Positions 1-7,588 of a stretch of DNA of 64,000 nt are shown here, in pieces. How positions within the stretch are numbered: the stretch's first letter is position 1; each line of letters starts with the position of its first letter. The notes below the pieces were generated by a model, which worked only from the letters and a program-made list of their open reading frames with translations, ran no database searches and was not told the DNA's origin. Both the position numbers and the translations under genes were made by a program. The stretch comes from Curtobacterium luteum (GTDB lineage: Bacteria > Actinomycetota > Actinomycetes > Actinomycetales > Microbacteriaceae). The DNA is taken from NCBI RefSeq assembly GCF_014646995.1, contig NZ_BMOI01000005.1, positions 163,257 through 227,256 on the forward strand. The letters run 5' to 3'.

Positions 1-269
1 GTCCGTCGGACTGCGGCGAGAGACAGTCCCTCGGGCAGCAGCGCAGCGCGGTCTGTGGGGAGGCGTCCGACAAGGTCGTCGAAGTGGATCACCACTGCCT
101 CCGCTGCACGGTAGGTCAGACTCCGCGGCGCGTCGAATGCCGGTCGCCCGTGCTCCACGATCTCGGAGCACTCGGCGAGCAGGTCGAGGAAGCCTTCTCG
201 GAGCGCGGACCAACGTTCGCGTGGTTGCTCGGACTCGCCTCGCGGAACTGGATGGAATCGGTCGCTCAC
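1..269 (-). CDS. HepT-like HEPN toxin, partial (C-terminus off window)
   Basis: Only the first 89 or so codons are present; the gene runs off the left edge. Translation starts at a GTG that overlaps the TGA of the upstream MNT gene (GTGA, 266-269), so the two are translationally coupled. The visible part is helical and contains TYRAAEAVVIHFDDLVGRLP followed by DRAALLPEG, resembling the middle of HepT/DUF86 proteins; the R-x4-6-H catalytic motif would lie in the missing part. HEPN proteins of this type are ribonuclease toxins neutralised by a MNT nucleotidyltransferase, which is exactly the neighbour. The assignment rests on weak sequence resemblance plus the pairing. Confidence 0.65.
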   Translation of the reverse strand, partial: MSDRFHPVPRGESEQPRERWSALREGFLDLLAECSEIVEHGRPAFDAPRSLTYRAAEAVVIHFDDLVGRLPTDRAALLPEGLSLAAVRR

Positions 270-730
270 AGCGGCACGGCCTCACCGAGGACGTGGGCGA
301 AGTGCGGGTCGTCGCCGATGTCGTCCGTCAGCAGGTCGACCTCGAAGCCGGTCATCTCCTCGACCGCGTGTGCGAAGCCACCGAGGTCGAAGAGCGACGC
401 CTCCGACGTGAGCCCGACGAGGAGGTCGATGTCGCTGTTCGGGGTGTCGTGTCCGCGGATCGCGGAGCCGAACACGCGGACGTTCACGAGGTGGTGCCGG
501 TTTGCCTCGATCAGGATGTCGTCCGCATAGATGCTGAGCGGGATGCTGGGACGTATCTGAGCCGCACGGAGGATGCGCTCGAGTGATTCTGCGCGGGGCT
601 GCTGTCGGCCACTTTCGTACGCGGAGATCGTGGGCTGTTGCATGCCGGCCGCGCTCGCGAGCGCCGCCTGGGACATGCCGATGTCGAGCCGAGCCGACTT
701 GATGAGATCAGCAGCTCGATCGACGCGCAT
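266..730 (-). CDS. XRE helix-turn-helix fused to MNT nucleotidyltransferase (antitoxin)
   Basis: The 154-residue protein has a Cro/C1-type helix-turn-helix at about residues 10-58 (MSQAALASAAGMQQPTISAY) joined to a minimal nucleotidyltransferase domain. The catalytic signature G-S-x10-D-x-D is intact (G88, S89, D100, D102). MNT proteins paired with HEPN toxins inactivate the toxin by transferring nucleotides to it; the fused DNA-binding domain suggests that the antitoxin also represses its own operon. The ATG is preceded by a good ribosome site (GGAGGG), a TATAGT -10 lies upstream, and the downstream HEPN gene overlaps by four bases. The domain assignment is firm; the antitoxin role is inferred from context. 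Confidence 0.85.
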   Translation of the reverse strand: MRVDRAADLIKSARLDIGMSQAALASAAGMQQPTISAYESGRQQPRAESLERILRAAQIRPSIPLSIYADDILIEANRHHLVNVRVFGSAIRGHDTPNSDIDLLVGLTSEASLFDLGGFAHAVEEMTGFEVDLLTDDIGDDPHFAHVLGEAVPL

Positions 731-740
731 GGAGCCCTCC

Positions 741-757
741 CATAGCGAGGGACTATA
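741..757 (-). promoter_or_regulatory. -10 box and candidate operator of the MNT/HEPN operon
   Basis: On the minus strand a TATAGT hexamer (752-757) lies upstream of the antitoxin gene. It overlaps a small inverted repeat, ATAG-N7-CTAT (742-756). A repeat overlapping the -10 box is where an autoregulatory XRE antitoxin would be expected to bind. The -35 region is not recognisable. Confidence 0.45.
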
Positions 758-795
758 CCGCCTACGACTGCTGATTCAGCCGTGTAGGGGAAGGA

Positions 796-993
796 TCAGC
801 GCCCGCTCCACCGCACCCACGCCTGCACCTGCGCGCGCGCCCCTTCGAGCGACGAGTGTGCACCGCGGATCGAGCGGTCCGGCGACGAGACGACGTACTG
901 CCGTGCCCGTGTGACCTCGCACAGCTGGTCGGCACCGAACGACAGCTTCCAGTGGTCCTCGGCGTCCCTGACCCACTCCAGACGATTCGGCAT
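796..993 (-). CDS. Small hypothetical protein, 65 aa
   Basis: A 65-residue protein beginning MPNRLEWVRDAEDHWKLSFG. The start was chosen because AAGGAG lies seven bases upstream of the ATG; a longer reading frame upstream has no such site. The sequence is rich in Trp, Arg and Asp, has no signal peptide or membrane segment, and resembles no family I can name. It is divergent from the gene at 1149 and upstream of the toxin-antitoxin pair, from which it is separated by 65 bases holding that pair's own promoter. Confidence 0.6.
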   Translation of the reverse strand: MPNRLEWVRDAEDHWKLSFGADQLCEVTRARQYVVSSPDRSIRGAHSSLEGARAQVQAWVRWSGR

Positions 994-1148
994 GTCGACT
1001 CCTTGTTCACCGCGTCGATGCCGCGGTCGTGAATCGGACAGTAGACCCGGACCCCGTGAGACCGGGGTACGCCCTGGCCCGGATGCGCGGACCTCCGGTG
1101 TCGTTCCGGGCACGTTCCGTACCGTCACGGGGAACGAAGGGGGACAAC

Positions 1149-1487
1149 GTGAAGTACATCAGTTGCGAAGGTGTCGACGTGATGACCGGCGATCTCATCG
1201 CGGACGCGGTCATGGACTACGCGGCGGTGCTCGGCGCGAACGCGCGGACCGACTCGGTCTCGGTGCCGTCGGTCGGTCCCGACGGTGCCCTGATCCGGAC
1301 GACCCTCCTCGTCGGACCGGCCTCCGAGTTCGTCGTGATCCCGGCTCCGGATGACGTGCTCGAGCCGGAAGACCCGGACTTCATCCGCCGCCTGCGCGAC
1401 GCCGCGGGCCGGGCCGGTGATGCGCGCCCCCTCGACGCGGACGGCCGGCCGCGGTTCGTCGGCGCTGACGGGCCTTCCCGCCGCTGA
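1149..1487 (+). CDS. Hypothetical protein, 112 aa
   Basis: The GTG start is supported by a purine-rich ribosome site (GAAGGGGGA) just upstream. The protein is acidic and soluble, beginning with residues KYISCEGVDVMTGDLIADAV and ending in an Arg/Asp/Gly-rich tail. There is no signal peptide or membrane segment. I do not recognise a family. It ends in a convergent arrangement with the gene at 1549, with a hairpin between them. Confidence 0.6.
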   Translation: MKYISCEGVDVMTGDLIADAVMDYAAVLGANARTDSVSVPSVGPDGALIRTTLLVGPASEFVVIPAPDDVLEPEDPDFIRRLRDAAGRAGDARPLDADGRPRFVGADGPSRR

Positions 1488-1498
1488 GGCCGTGCACG

Positions 1499-1537
1499 AC
1501 GAAGCGCGCCGCCGGGAGGACCGGCGACGCGCTTCGT
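1499..1537. terminator. Bidirectional hairpin between convergent genes
   Basis: The arms ACGAAGCGCG (1499-1508) and CGCGCTTCGT (1528-1537) are perfectly complementary, with a second GC-rich stem inside the loop. It sits between the ends of two convergent genes (1487 and 1549), where a shared terminator is expected. No U-tract follows, as is common in high-GC actinobacteria. Confidence 0.65.
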
Positions 1538-1548
1538 GGGGGAGTGGA

Positions 1549-1851
1549 TCAAGCAGCGAGCAGGAGCTCACCCGCCGTGACGTCCTGCGCCTGCAGGAGC
1601 GTGCGGCTGGCCTCGCCGCGCCAGGACCGGCCGGGGATGGTCCAGCCGGCCTCGCCGCGGACCTCCACGCGTGCCCCGGGGGCGACGAAGGCGCCGAGGT
1701 CGTCGGCGTCCATCCGGACGAGGTACTCGCGCCCGGTCCAGACGTCCCGGACGGGGAACTCGGCGATGTTGTCGGGGGAGGTGACGGGAGCCGCGAGGGC
1801 GGTCCCGATGATGCTGAGTCGGTCGTTGCCGACGTTCGTGATGGTGTTCAT
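1549..1851 (-). CDS. Hypothetical protein, 100 aa
   Basis: The start at MNTITNVGND was chosen because AGGAAG precedes the ATG; the frame remains open upstream but there it is Arg/Ser/Pro-rich and unlike coding sequence. The predicted chain alternates short hydrophobic and charged stretches (AEFPVRDVWTGREYLVRMDA), suggesting a small beta-rich soluble domain. No family was recognised. The gene has its own strong promoter about 235 bases upstream, so it is transcribed with a long untranslated leader, unusual among its neighbours. Confidence 0.6.
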   Translation of the reverse strand: MNTITNVGNDRLSIIGTALAAPVTSPDNIAEFPVRDVWTGREYLVRMDADDLGAFVAPGARVEVRGEAGWTIPGRSWRGEASRTLLQAQDVTAGELLLAA

Positions 1852-2083
1852 GGTGCTGGTCTTCCTGAGTCGTTCGGCGCCGTCGCGGTGTCCGCTGCTC
1901 GGTCCGTGACTTCGTGGTCCCGGTCGTTCGCGGTGTCCGCTGGCGCGCACGCCGTGTGTCGACGTGCGGCTCGTCCGTCGGGACGAGCGGTGGTCTCGTG
2001 GGAATGCGATCCCGGTTGGATCGGTGTCGAGACGGTTCGGTGTGCGCGAATCAGATGGGTTCGCTGCAGTGCACCAAAGCAAC

Positions 2084-2112
2084 AGTATAGGTCGGAACCT
2101 GCCAGGTGTCCA
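2084..2112 (-). promoter_or_regulatory. Sigma-70-type promoter with long leader
   Basis: Reading the minus strand, TGGACA (2107-2112) and TATACT (2084-2089) are separated by exactly 17 bases, a near-consensus housekeeping promoter. It lies just downstream of the HD-domain gene stop codon and drives the gene at 1549-1851. The leader between the predicted start point (about 2077) and the ATG (1851) is roughly 225 bases with no convincing gene. Confidence 0.75.
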
Positions 2113-2115
2113 GGC

Positions 2116-2724
2116 TCAGGCCAGGAACGCGTCCCAGCGGGCTCCACCGGCCGCCACGTTGCCGCTCCGGTCGAGCCGGCCCGCGGGGGATCCGGGCTTC
2201 CGCCCGGCCTGCTCGTGGATGCGTCCTGCGAACGTCGCGGAGAAGTCGAGCCGGGGCACGGCTGCGGTCACCGTGCGGAGCACGTCCGGCGGCACGAGGT
2301 CGAAGCCGACCCCGGACACGTCCAGCGAGGTCGCGACCTCGAGCAGGTGCCCTTCGACGTCGACGTCCGGGTCCACCGAGGTCCACATGTGGCGCTCGAT
2401 CACCTCGCCGACGCGTCGTGCTCGCGCAGGGTCCCACCCGGCACCGAGCGCGAAGACCGACCCGACCGCGCCACCCGCGTCCTCGAACGGGATCGTGTGC
2501 GCGTCGAACGACGGCGTCACCCCGAGGTCGTGCAGCATCGCCGAGACGAAGAGCAGCTCGCGGTCCGGCTCGAGCCCGGCGGACGAGGCGATCACCGAGG
2601 CCCAGGCCCACGACCGCAGGCAGTGGTTCACGAGCGCCGTCGGGGACCACGTGCGGACGACCTCGAGCGCGCGCGCCGCGACGGCGGTGGGCGGTGTCAG
2701 CAGGGCGTCGACGTCGGTGGTCAC
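2116..2724 (-). CDS. HD-domain metal-dependent hydrolase, 202 aa
   Basis: The protein carries an HD-superfamily signature: a histidine in NHCLRSW (H34), the HD pair in MLHDLG (H65-D66) and a downstream ERHMW histidine. This arrangement binds a metal ion and hydrolyses a phosphate ester or related bond. Overall it resembles the cyanamide-hydratase-like/HDIG group, but the substrate cannot be read from sequence. The GTG start lies six bases after a TAGCGT hexamer (2731-2736), suggesting a leaderless transcript. No membrane segment is present. Confidence 0.8.
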   Translation of the reverse strand: MTTDVDALLTPPTAVAARALEVVRTWSPTALVNHCLRSWAWASVIASSAGLEPDRELLFVSAMLHDLGVTPSFDAHTIPFEDAGGAVGSVFALGAGWDPARARRVGEVIERHMWTSVDPDVDVEGHLLEVATSLDVSGVGFDLVPPDVLRTVTAAVPRLDFSATFAGRIHEQAGRKPGSPAGRLDRSGNVAAGGARWDAFLA

Positions 2725-2759
2725 GGCACGACGCTAGCGCAGGTCGCGACGCGACCCCT

Positions 2760-2807
2760 GACGGCCTGGAGGCACGGTGCAGGCCCGCCCCGCGCCTCCA
2801 GGCCGTC
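2760..2807. terminator. GCCTGGAGGC-family inverted repeat (terminator-like)
   Basis: Perfect 14-base arms (2760-2773 and 2794-2807) flank a 20-base loop. The arms contain the decamer GCCTGGAGGC that recurs through the window. It begins eight bases after the stop of the minus-strand lyase gene, so it probably terminates that gene. Confidence 0.7.
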
Positions 2808-2814
2808 GACCGGT

Positions 2815-3591
2815 TCAGTTCAGGGTGGGGGTGTCCTCCGGCACGACGCCGCCGCCGTAGAGGTCGGTCGCCAGGTCGCGGAGCGCGCGCAGCGCGACGC
2901 GCTGCGTGAGCGGTCCGTACGAGATGCGGGCGACGCCGAGGGCCTCGTACTCCGCGGCGGGCAGTGCGCCCGGGAGGCCGATCACCGAGAGCTTCCCGCG
3001 GCCGAGCCCGTCCACGAGGCGCTCGACGACGTCGCGCTGGATCGCTCCCGGGACGAACACGAGCGGGGCGCCGGCGTCGAGGAACGCCTTGCCGCGGGCG
3101 ATGGCGTCCTCGATGCTCTCGTCGAGCGGGCGGTCGCCGCCACGGGCGATGGCGTCGGTGCGGGCGTTGAGCTGGAAGTCGATGCCCTCGGCTTCGACGG
3201 CCTTGGTGATCGCGGCGACACGGGCGACGGCCTCGTCGAACGGACGGAGGCGGTCCTCGACGTTCGCGCCGACGATCCCGACGCCGATGGCGCGTCGGAT
3301 CGTCTCGGCCGGGTCGTCGTAGCCGTCGTCGAGGTCGGCGGTGACGGGCAGGTCGGTGGCGGCGACGACCGTGGCTGCTCCGGCGAGGGCGACGTCGAGG
3401 GGCATGCCGCCGTCCTCGTAGCCGTGGCTCGCGGCGATCGAGTGCCCGGCGGTCGCGATCGCCCGGGTCTCGGGGAGGTCGCTCACGACCTTGGCGCTGA
3501 TCGCGTCCCACACGTTCACGACGCGGAGGACCTCGGGGGCTTCGTGCAGCTGCTTGAGGGTGGACGCCTTGTCGGCGGTGCTCGTGCTCAT
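2815..3591 (-). CDS. Isocitrate lyase/PEP mutase superfamily protein, 258 aa
   Basis: A TIM-barrel protein of the isocitrate lyase/phosphoenolpyruvate phosphonomutase superfamily. Visible landmarks are VNVWDAISAKV (about 25-35), the metal-binding D-L-D-D-G-Y stretch (D86, D88, D89), GANVEDR (108-114) and NARTDA. These enzymes cleave or rearrange C-C or C-P bonds of oxyacids. Single genes of this kind, away from phosphonate or methylcitrate clusters, are of unknown substrate, and no such cluster is nearby. The ATG was chosen because it begins the conserved region and follows a TACTGT hexamer (3599-3604) by seven bases. It is divergent from the PatB-like gene. Confidence 0.85.
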   Translation of the reverse strand: MSTSTADKASTLKQLHEAPEVLRVVNVWDAISAKVVSDLPETRAIATAGHSIAASHGYEDGGMPLDVALAGAATVVAATDLPVTADLDDGYDDPAETIRRAIGVGIVGANVEDRLRPFDEAVARVAAITKAVEAEGIDFQLNARTDAIARGGDRPLDESIEDAIARGKAFLDAGAPLVFVPGAIQRDVVERLVDGLGRGKLSVIGLPGALPAAEYEALGVARISYGPLTQRVALRALRDLATDLYGGGVVPEDTPTLN

Positions 3592-3703
3592 GACGCCGAC
3601 AGTAGGCCGAGCCCGGGGTCGCCGTCCCGTGGTGCGCGCCTGCGCGACGCAGGATGACGGTCGGGGTCGCGCCGTGCCTCCAGGCCGGTGCATCCTGGGA
3701 CGC

Positions 3704-4891
3704 ATGGCGCACGACGAGCAGGACCCGGTCGGGGACCTCCGCGGGGTCCGCACGAGCATCAAGTGGACGCGGTACGCACCCGAGGTGCTGCCGCTGTTCG
3801 TCGCCGAGATGGACCACGAGGTGGCACCCGAGATCCGACAGGCCCTGATCGAGCGGGTGCAGCAGTCGGACCTCGGCTACCTCGACGGGTCGGGCCCGCT
3901 CGCCCCCGCGTTCGCCGGCTTCGCCCGTGACCGGTGGGGCTGGGAGGTCGACCCGGCACGCGTGTACCTCGCGACCGACGTCAGCGTGGGCATCGTGGAG
4001 ACACTCCGGCTCGCGCTGCCCGACGGCGGGCGGGTCGCGATCACCCCGCCCGTGTACCCGCCGTTCTTCGAGCTGGTCGAGGAAGCCCGATGTCAGGTCG
4101 AGGAGGTCCCGCTGCTGGAGCAGTGGGGTGACTACCGGCTGGACCTGGACGGCCTCGAGCGTGCGTTCGCCGACGGTGTCCGGGTGTTCCTGCTCTGCAA
4201 CCCGCACAACCCGGTCGGGCTCGTGCACGACCACGCCGACCTCGTCGCGCTCGCCGAACTGGCCGCGCGGTACGACGTGCTCGTCGTCAGCGACGAGATC
4301 CACGCACCGCTCACGCACCCGGGCGTCCGGTTCACCCCCTTCGCGATGGTGGCGGAGCCGGCCGGGGCCCGAAGCGTGTGCGTGACGTCGGCGAGCAAGG
4401 GGTGGAACCTCGCCGGGGTGAAGTGCTCGGTCATCGTGGCGGGGGACGGGCGGACGGCAGCGCTCCTCGACACCCTCTGGGAAGAGGTCGCCTGCCGGAC
4501 GAGCATCCTCGGCCTGCACGCGAACACGGCGGCGTTCACGCTCGCGACCGACTGGCTCGACGACGTGGTCGCGCGGATCGTCGCGAACGAACGGCTGCTC
4601 GGCTCGCTGCTCGCGGAGCACCTGCCGGGTGTGGTCTACACCCGGCCTCGCGCGGGCTACCTGGCATGGCTCGACTTCCGGGGCATCGGGCTCGGGGACG
4701 ACCCGGCGGTGCCGTTGCGGGAGCACGCGTACGTCGCGCTGAACTCCGGCCTCGGGTTCGGGTCGCAGGGGCGGGGGTTCGCCCGGCTCAACCTCGCGTG
4801 CTCGCCGGAGACGCTGCGTGAGGCCGTGTTCCGGATCGCGTCGGCGTACCCGTCCGGCGCGCAGGAGGGGCTGGTCTGGCGGGTGGCGTGA
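3704..4891 (+). CDS. PLP-dependent C-S lyase, MalY/PatB family, 395 aa
   Basis: A fold-type I pyridoxal-phosphate enzyme. The cofactor lysine is K232 in SASKGWNLAG; CNPHNPVG and VVSDEIHAPL supply the usual asparagine and aspartate that hold the cofactor. The MalY/PatB branch has cystathionine beta-lyase activity, releasing homocysteine, pyruvate and ammonia; MalY also acts as a regulator in E. coli. The length fits the family. The ATG lies seven bases after CATCCT, consistent with a short or absent leader. The divergent upstream region (3592-3703) holds a lone half of the GCCTGGAGGC repeat at 3676-3685. Which thioether substrate is used cannot be told. Confidence 0.85.
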   Translation: MAHDEQDPVGDLRGVRTSIKWTRYAPEVLPLFVAEMDHEVAPEIRQALIERVQQSDLGYLDGSGPLAPAFAGFARDRWGWEVDPARVYLATDVSVGIVETLRLALPDGGRVAITPPVYPPFFELVEEARCQVEEVPLLEQWGDYRLDLDGLERAFADGVRVFLLCNPHNPVGLVHDHADLVALAELAARYDVLVVSDEIHAPLTHPGVRFTPFAMVAEPAGARSVCVTSASKGWNLAGVKCSVIVAGDGRTAALLDTLWEEVACRTSILGLHANTAAFTLATDWLDDVVARIVANERLLGSLLAEHLPGVVYTRPRAGYLAWLDFRGIGLGDDPAVPLREHAYVALNSGLGFGSQGRGFARLNLACSPETLREAVFRIASAYPSGAQEGLVWRVA

Positions 4892-4931
4892 GCGCGGCGT
4901 GCTGCCTGGCCTGGCCGGGCTGGACCGGGGC

Positions 4932-4997
4932 GAGACCCGCGGTGAGCGACGTGTCTCGAGCGCTGGCGTGCGAGATCGGTCGCTGACGCCGAGTCTC
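4932..4997. repeat. Imperfect inverted repeat between convergent genes
   Basis: Two 19-base arms (4932-4950 and 4979-4997) match at 15 of 19 positions. The element contains GTGAGCG twice (one copy just right of the arm) and lies between the convergent ends of the PatB-like gene and the small gene at 5018. Comparable GTGAGCG-bearing repeats occur near 37.1 and 51.1 kb, also between convergent genes. It may act as a terminator or be a decayed mobile repeat. Confidence 0.45.
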
Positions 4998-5017
4998 GGG
5001 AGTGTGAGCGGGGTCGG

Positions 5018-5221
5018 TCAGGCGTCGCCGGGGTCGGCGTCGATGTACTGGTTGCGACCGACGACCCGGATCTGGAGCTCGTCGTCGCGGTCCATCGCGA
5101 GGAACTCCCGTGCCACGAAGCCGACGGCGGGCCAGCGGGTCACCTCGGTCACGAGGAGCCCGTCGATGAACACCTGCCACGCGCCGCGCTCGCGGACGGC
5201 CTGCACCTGGTACGTCGCCAT
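5018..5221 (-). CDS. Small hypothetical protein, 67 aa (HicB-like fold possible)
   Basis: The protein begins MATYQVQAVRERGAWQVFI and continues with a beta-beta-alpha-beta pattern reminiscent of HicB-type partial RNase H folds, but no toxin partner lies beside it. The name is only a structural suggestion. The ATG lies exactly six bases after a TACGCT hexamer (5228-5233), so the gene is probably leaderless and transcribed alone. There is no signal peptide or membrane segment. Confidence 0.65.
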   Translation of the reverse strand: MATYQVQAVRERGAWQVFIDGLLVTEVTRWPAVGFVAREFLAMDRDDELQIRVVGRNQYIDADPGDA

Positions 5222-5320
5222 GCCGCGAGCGTACCGGTCGGGCGGGGTACGGGCAGGCGGCGCGCTCGGGTCGCGTGCGCGGGGTGTGTGCGTGCCGTGC
5301 GCGCGGGGTGTGCGCCCGGG

Positions 5321-5776
5321 TCAGTCGACGCGCTTGGCGTAGAAGCGCAGGGTCGGAACCTCGCCGTCCGGACGGCACCAGCCCGCGGGTCCGCGCCCGG
5401 TGAGGCACCAACCGCGCCGCTCGTAGAGGCGCCAGGCGGCCGGGGTGTCCTCCGTGACGTCGAGGCGGACGTGGCCGCCGGGCAGCGACTGCTCGGCGGC
5501 GTCGAGCAGTGCGTCCGCGACGCCCCTGCCGCGGTGGTCGGGATCGACGAACAAGCGGGTGACTTCGGGCATCCGGCCGGGTGACGGCACCGTGATGCCG
5601 ACGTGTCCGACGACGCGGTCGTCCTCGATCGCGACCCATGCCGCCCGGAGCCCGGTCGGGGTGAGCCATGCCGCCGGGTCGGCCGGCCAGGTGCTCGGCC
5701 AACCGAAGACGTGGGCGCGCCAGAGGACCTCGACCAGGGCGTCCTGGTCGGCGTCGGTCCGCTCGTGGATGCGCAT
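5321..5776 (-). CDS. GNAT family N-acetyltransferase, 151 aa
   Basis: The protein has the GNAT layout: an N-terminal strand-helix region, VVGHVGITV, and the acetyl-CoA loop DPDHRGRGVADALL, followed by the C-terminal YERRGW motif typical of the last helix. It transfers an acetyl group from acetyl-CoA to an amine; the acceptor is unknown. The length is normal. The start MRIHERTD opens the conserved region; a TAGCGT hexamer lies eight bases before it. A second, unrelated GNAT gene follows on the same strand upstream at 5907. Confidence 0.85.
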   Translation of the reverse strand: MRIHERTDADQDALVEVLWRAHVFGWPSTWPADPAAWLTPTGLRAAWVAIEDDRVVGHVGITVPSPGRMPEVTRLFVDPDHRGRGVADALLDAAEQSLPGGHVRLDVTEDTPAAWRLYERRGWCLTGRGPAGWCRPDGEVPTLRFYAKRVD

Positions 5777-5906
5777 CTCGACCGACGCTATCGACCAGGA
5801 GCGAGCATCGGTCAGGTGGACGATCGGTTCGTCCCCCGAGGCGGACACGAGCGTGGGCACCGACCCGCGCGGACCGAGCGCCGATGGCGGCGCTCGGCGG
5901 CCGGGC

Positions 5907-6413
5907 TCAGCCGAGGTCGAGCCGCATGTGCACGTCCGCGCGGGCGTACGGACTCGGTGCGACCTCGTGGGGCTCCAGGTGCCGGAAGCCGAAGGCCTCG
6001 TACAGGTGCACCGCGCTGGCGAGTTGCGCGTTGCTCTCGAGGACGACCCGGGTGGCGCCGAGCGCACGCGCCCGTTCGAGTGCGGCCGCGATGAGGCGCC
6101 GACCGGTCCCGTGCCCCTGGTGCTCCGGGGAGACGGCCATCTTCACGAGTTCGAACTCGCCGGGAGCGGTCGGGGCCAGGCCGACGCACCCGATGACGAC
6201 GGTCTCGTCGCCGTCGGTCAACCGGGCGACGAGTACCGCGCCGCCGGGCTCGACCACACGTCCGACCGGGTCGCCGAGGTACCGGCGGTCCTCGTCCTCG
6301 AGGGTGAAGAACCGGGTGATCCACGCTTCGTTGAGCGTCCGGAAGGCCTCGGCGTCGGCGGGGGTGGCGAGGTCGCTGATGGAGACGGTGGCGGTGGGCG
6401 TGGTGTCGGGCAT
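5907..6413 (-). CDS. GNAT family N-acetyltransferase, 168 aa
   Basis: A second GNAT enzyme, recognised by FELVKMAVSPEHQGHGTGRR, which holds the acetyl-CoA-binding Q-G-x-G-x-G/A-type loop, and by LYEAFGFRH near the C-terminus. The substrate is unknown. The ATG follows a GATCAT hexamer (6420-6425) by six bases. The gene is divergent from the LysR regulator at 6483 with a 69-base shared promoter region, the classic arrangement for a LysR target, so it is the most likely gene controlled by that regulator. Confidence 0.85.
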   Translation of the reverse strand: MPDTTPTATVSISDLATPADAEAFRTLNEAWITRFFTLEDEDRRYLGDPVGRVVEPGGAVLVARLTDGDETVVIGCVGLAPTAPGEFELVKMAVSPEHQGHGTGRRLIAAALERARALGATRVVLESNAQLASAVHLYEAFGFRHLEPHEVAPSPYARADVHMRLDLG

Positions 6414-6482
6414 GCATCCATGATCGATCGGCCGGTCAGGTGTCGTCCAATACTCGTTCTGTGCGATCGCTACGCTGCATGC

Positions 6483-7457
6483 ATGGATGTGGACCTCCGA
6501 CAGCTCCGGGCCTTCCTCGCGGTCGCCGACGAGCTGCACTTCGGCCGTGCCGCGGCGACGCTGCACATGGCGCAGCCGGCGCTCTCGCAGCAGATCCGTC
6601 GGACCGAGCGTGACCTCGGCGTCGACCTGTTCGTCCGGACCTCCCGGAGCGTGGCCCTGACCGCCGCGGGCCGGGTGCTGCAGGGTCGGGCTCGATCGCT
6701 CCTCGACCAGGCCGCGCGCGACCTCGACGAGACCGTCCGCGTCGGCCGGGGTGAGGCAGGCCGGCTCGACGTCGGGTTCGTGGTGTCCGCCCTGCCCCTC
6801 GGACCGATCGAGCGCGTGCAGGCGTTCCGGGAGCGCTACCCGCTCGTCCGCGTCGAGCTGACCGAGGGCTACACGTCGCACCTCGTGGCGCGGATCCTGC
6901 GTGGAGAGCTCGACCTCGCGGTGGTGCGGGACCCGGACCCGGAACCGGGGGTGCGGCTGCTGCCGTTCCGGAGCGAGCGGTTCGTCGCGGCCGTGCCGAC
7001 CGCGCACCGGTTCGCGACCCGGACGAGTGTCGAGGGTCCCGAACTCGTCGACGACCCGTTCGTGTTCTTCCCGGCGGAGGCGGGGGCGCTGGCGACGGAG
7101 CGCAACCTCGCGCCGGTGACCTCCGGCGGACGGCGGCCCCGGGTCGTGCAGGAGGCGACCACCTGGGCGACCGTGCTGCACCTCGTCGGCGCCGGGCTCG
7201 GCGTGACGGTGGTGCCGGAGAGCGCGGCCCTCGCGGCACCGGACACCGTGGCGCTCCTCCCGCTGGACGGGAGCGACCACCGCAGCGAGCTGTTCTGGGC
7301 CGCCCGGGCCGACGACGACCGGGAGATCCTGCGGAACTTCGTCGCGGCGACCGAGCGGTCGACGGCGCGGCCCACGGCGCGGCCGACGGATCGGTCGACG
7401 GAAGCGGGGCCGGAGCGGTCGCCCCAGGAGGGGTGGAGCGGCCACCGGGAGGGATGA
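6483..7457 (+). CDS. LysR family transcriptional regulator, 324 aa
   Basis: The N-terminal winged helix-turn-helix (residues 1-60; LRQLRAFLAVADELHFGRAA and AQPALSQQIRR) is textbook LysR, followed by a periplasmic-binding-protein-like effector domain from about residue 90. LysR proteins usually activate a divergent gene in response to a small ligand; here that is the GNAT at 5907. The ATG follows TACGCT (6471-6476) by six bases, so its mRNA is probably leaderless. The C-terminal 35 residues are an odd low-complexity tail rich in Thr, Arg, Pro and Ser, running toward a tandem-repeat zone. Confidence 0.92.
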   Translation: MDVDLRQLRAFLAVADELHFGRAAATLHMAQPALSQQIRRTERDLGVDLFVRTSRSVALTAAGRVLQGRARSLLDQAARDLDETVRVGRGEAGRLDVGFVVSALPLGPIERVQAFRERYPLVRVELTEGYTSHLVARILRGELDLAVVRDPDPEPGVRLLPFRSERFVAAVPTAHRFATRTSVEGPELVDDPFVFFPAEAGALATERNLAPVTSGGRRPRVVQEATTWATVLHLVGAGLGVTVVPESAALAAPDTVALLPLDGSDHRSELFWAARADDDREILRNFVAATERSTARPTARPTDRSTEAGPERSPQEGWSGHREG

Positions 7458-7497
7458 CGGAGCCCGGCACCTCGGCGCGGGAGCGCGGAGTCGGCGG

Positions 7498-7588
7498 CAG
7501 CACCGGTGCCCGCCGGTGCGCTGAGACGAGCCGCAGCACCGGTGCCCACCGGTGCGCTCAGGCGAGCGGCAGCACCGGTGCCCGGTGG
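7498..7588. repeat. 36-bp tandem repeat, about 2.5 copies
   Basis: Copies begin at 7498, 7534 and 7570, each starting CAGCACCGGTGCCC. The third, partial copy is the 3' end of the minus-strand gene at 7558 (encoding its last residues APVLPLA). The other copies lie beyond its stop codon, so the array looks like an outward duplication of the end of the gene. Confidence 0.75.

Noticed and set aside
2051..4726. A minus-strand open frame of 891 codons across several genes
   Set aside because: It is Arg/Pro/Ala-rich throughout and antisense to genes with recognisable motifs; in high-GC DNA long shadow frames are expected.
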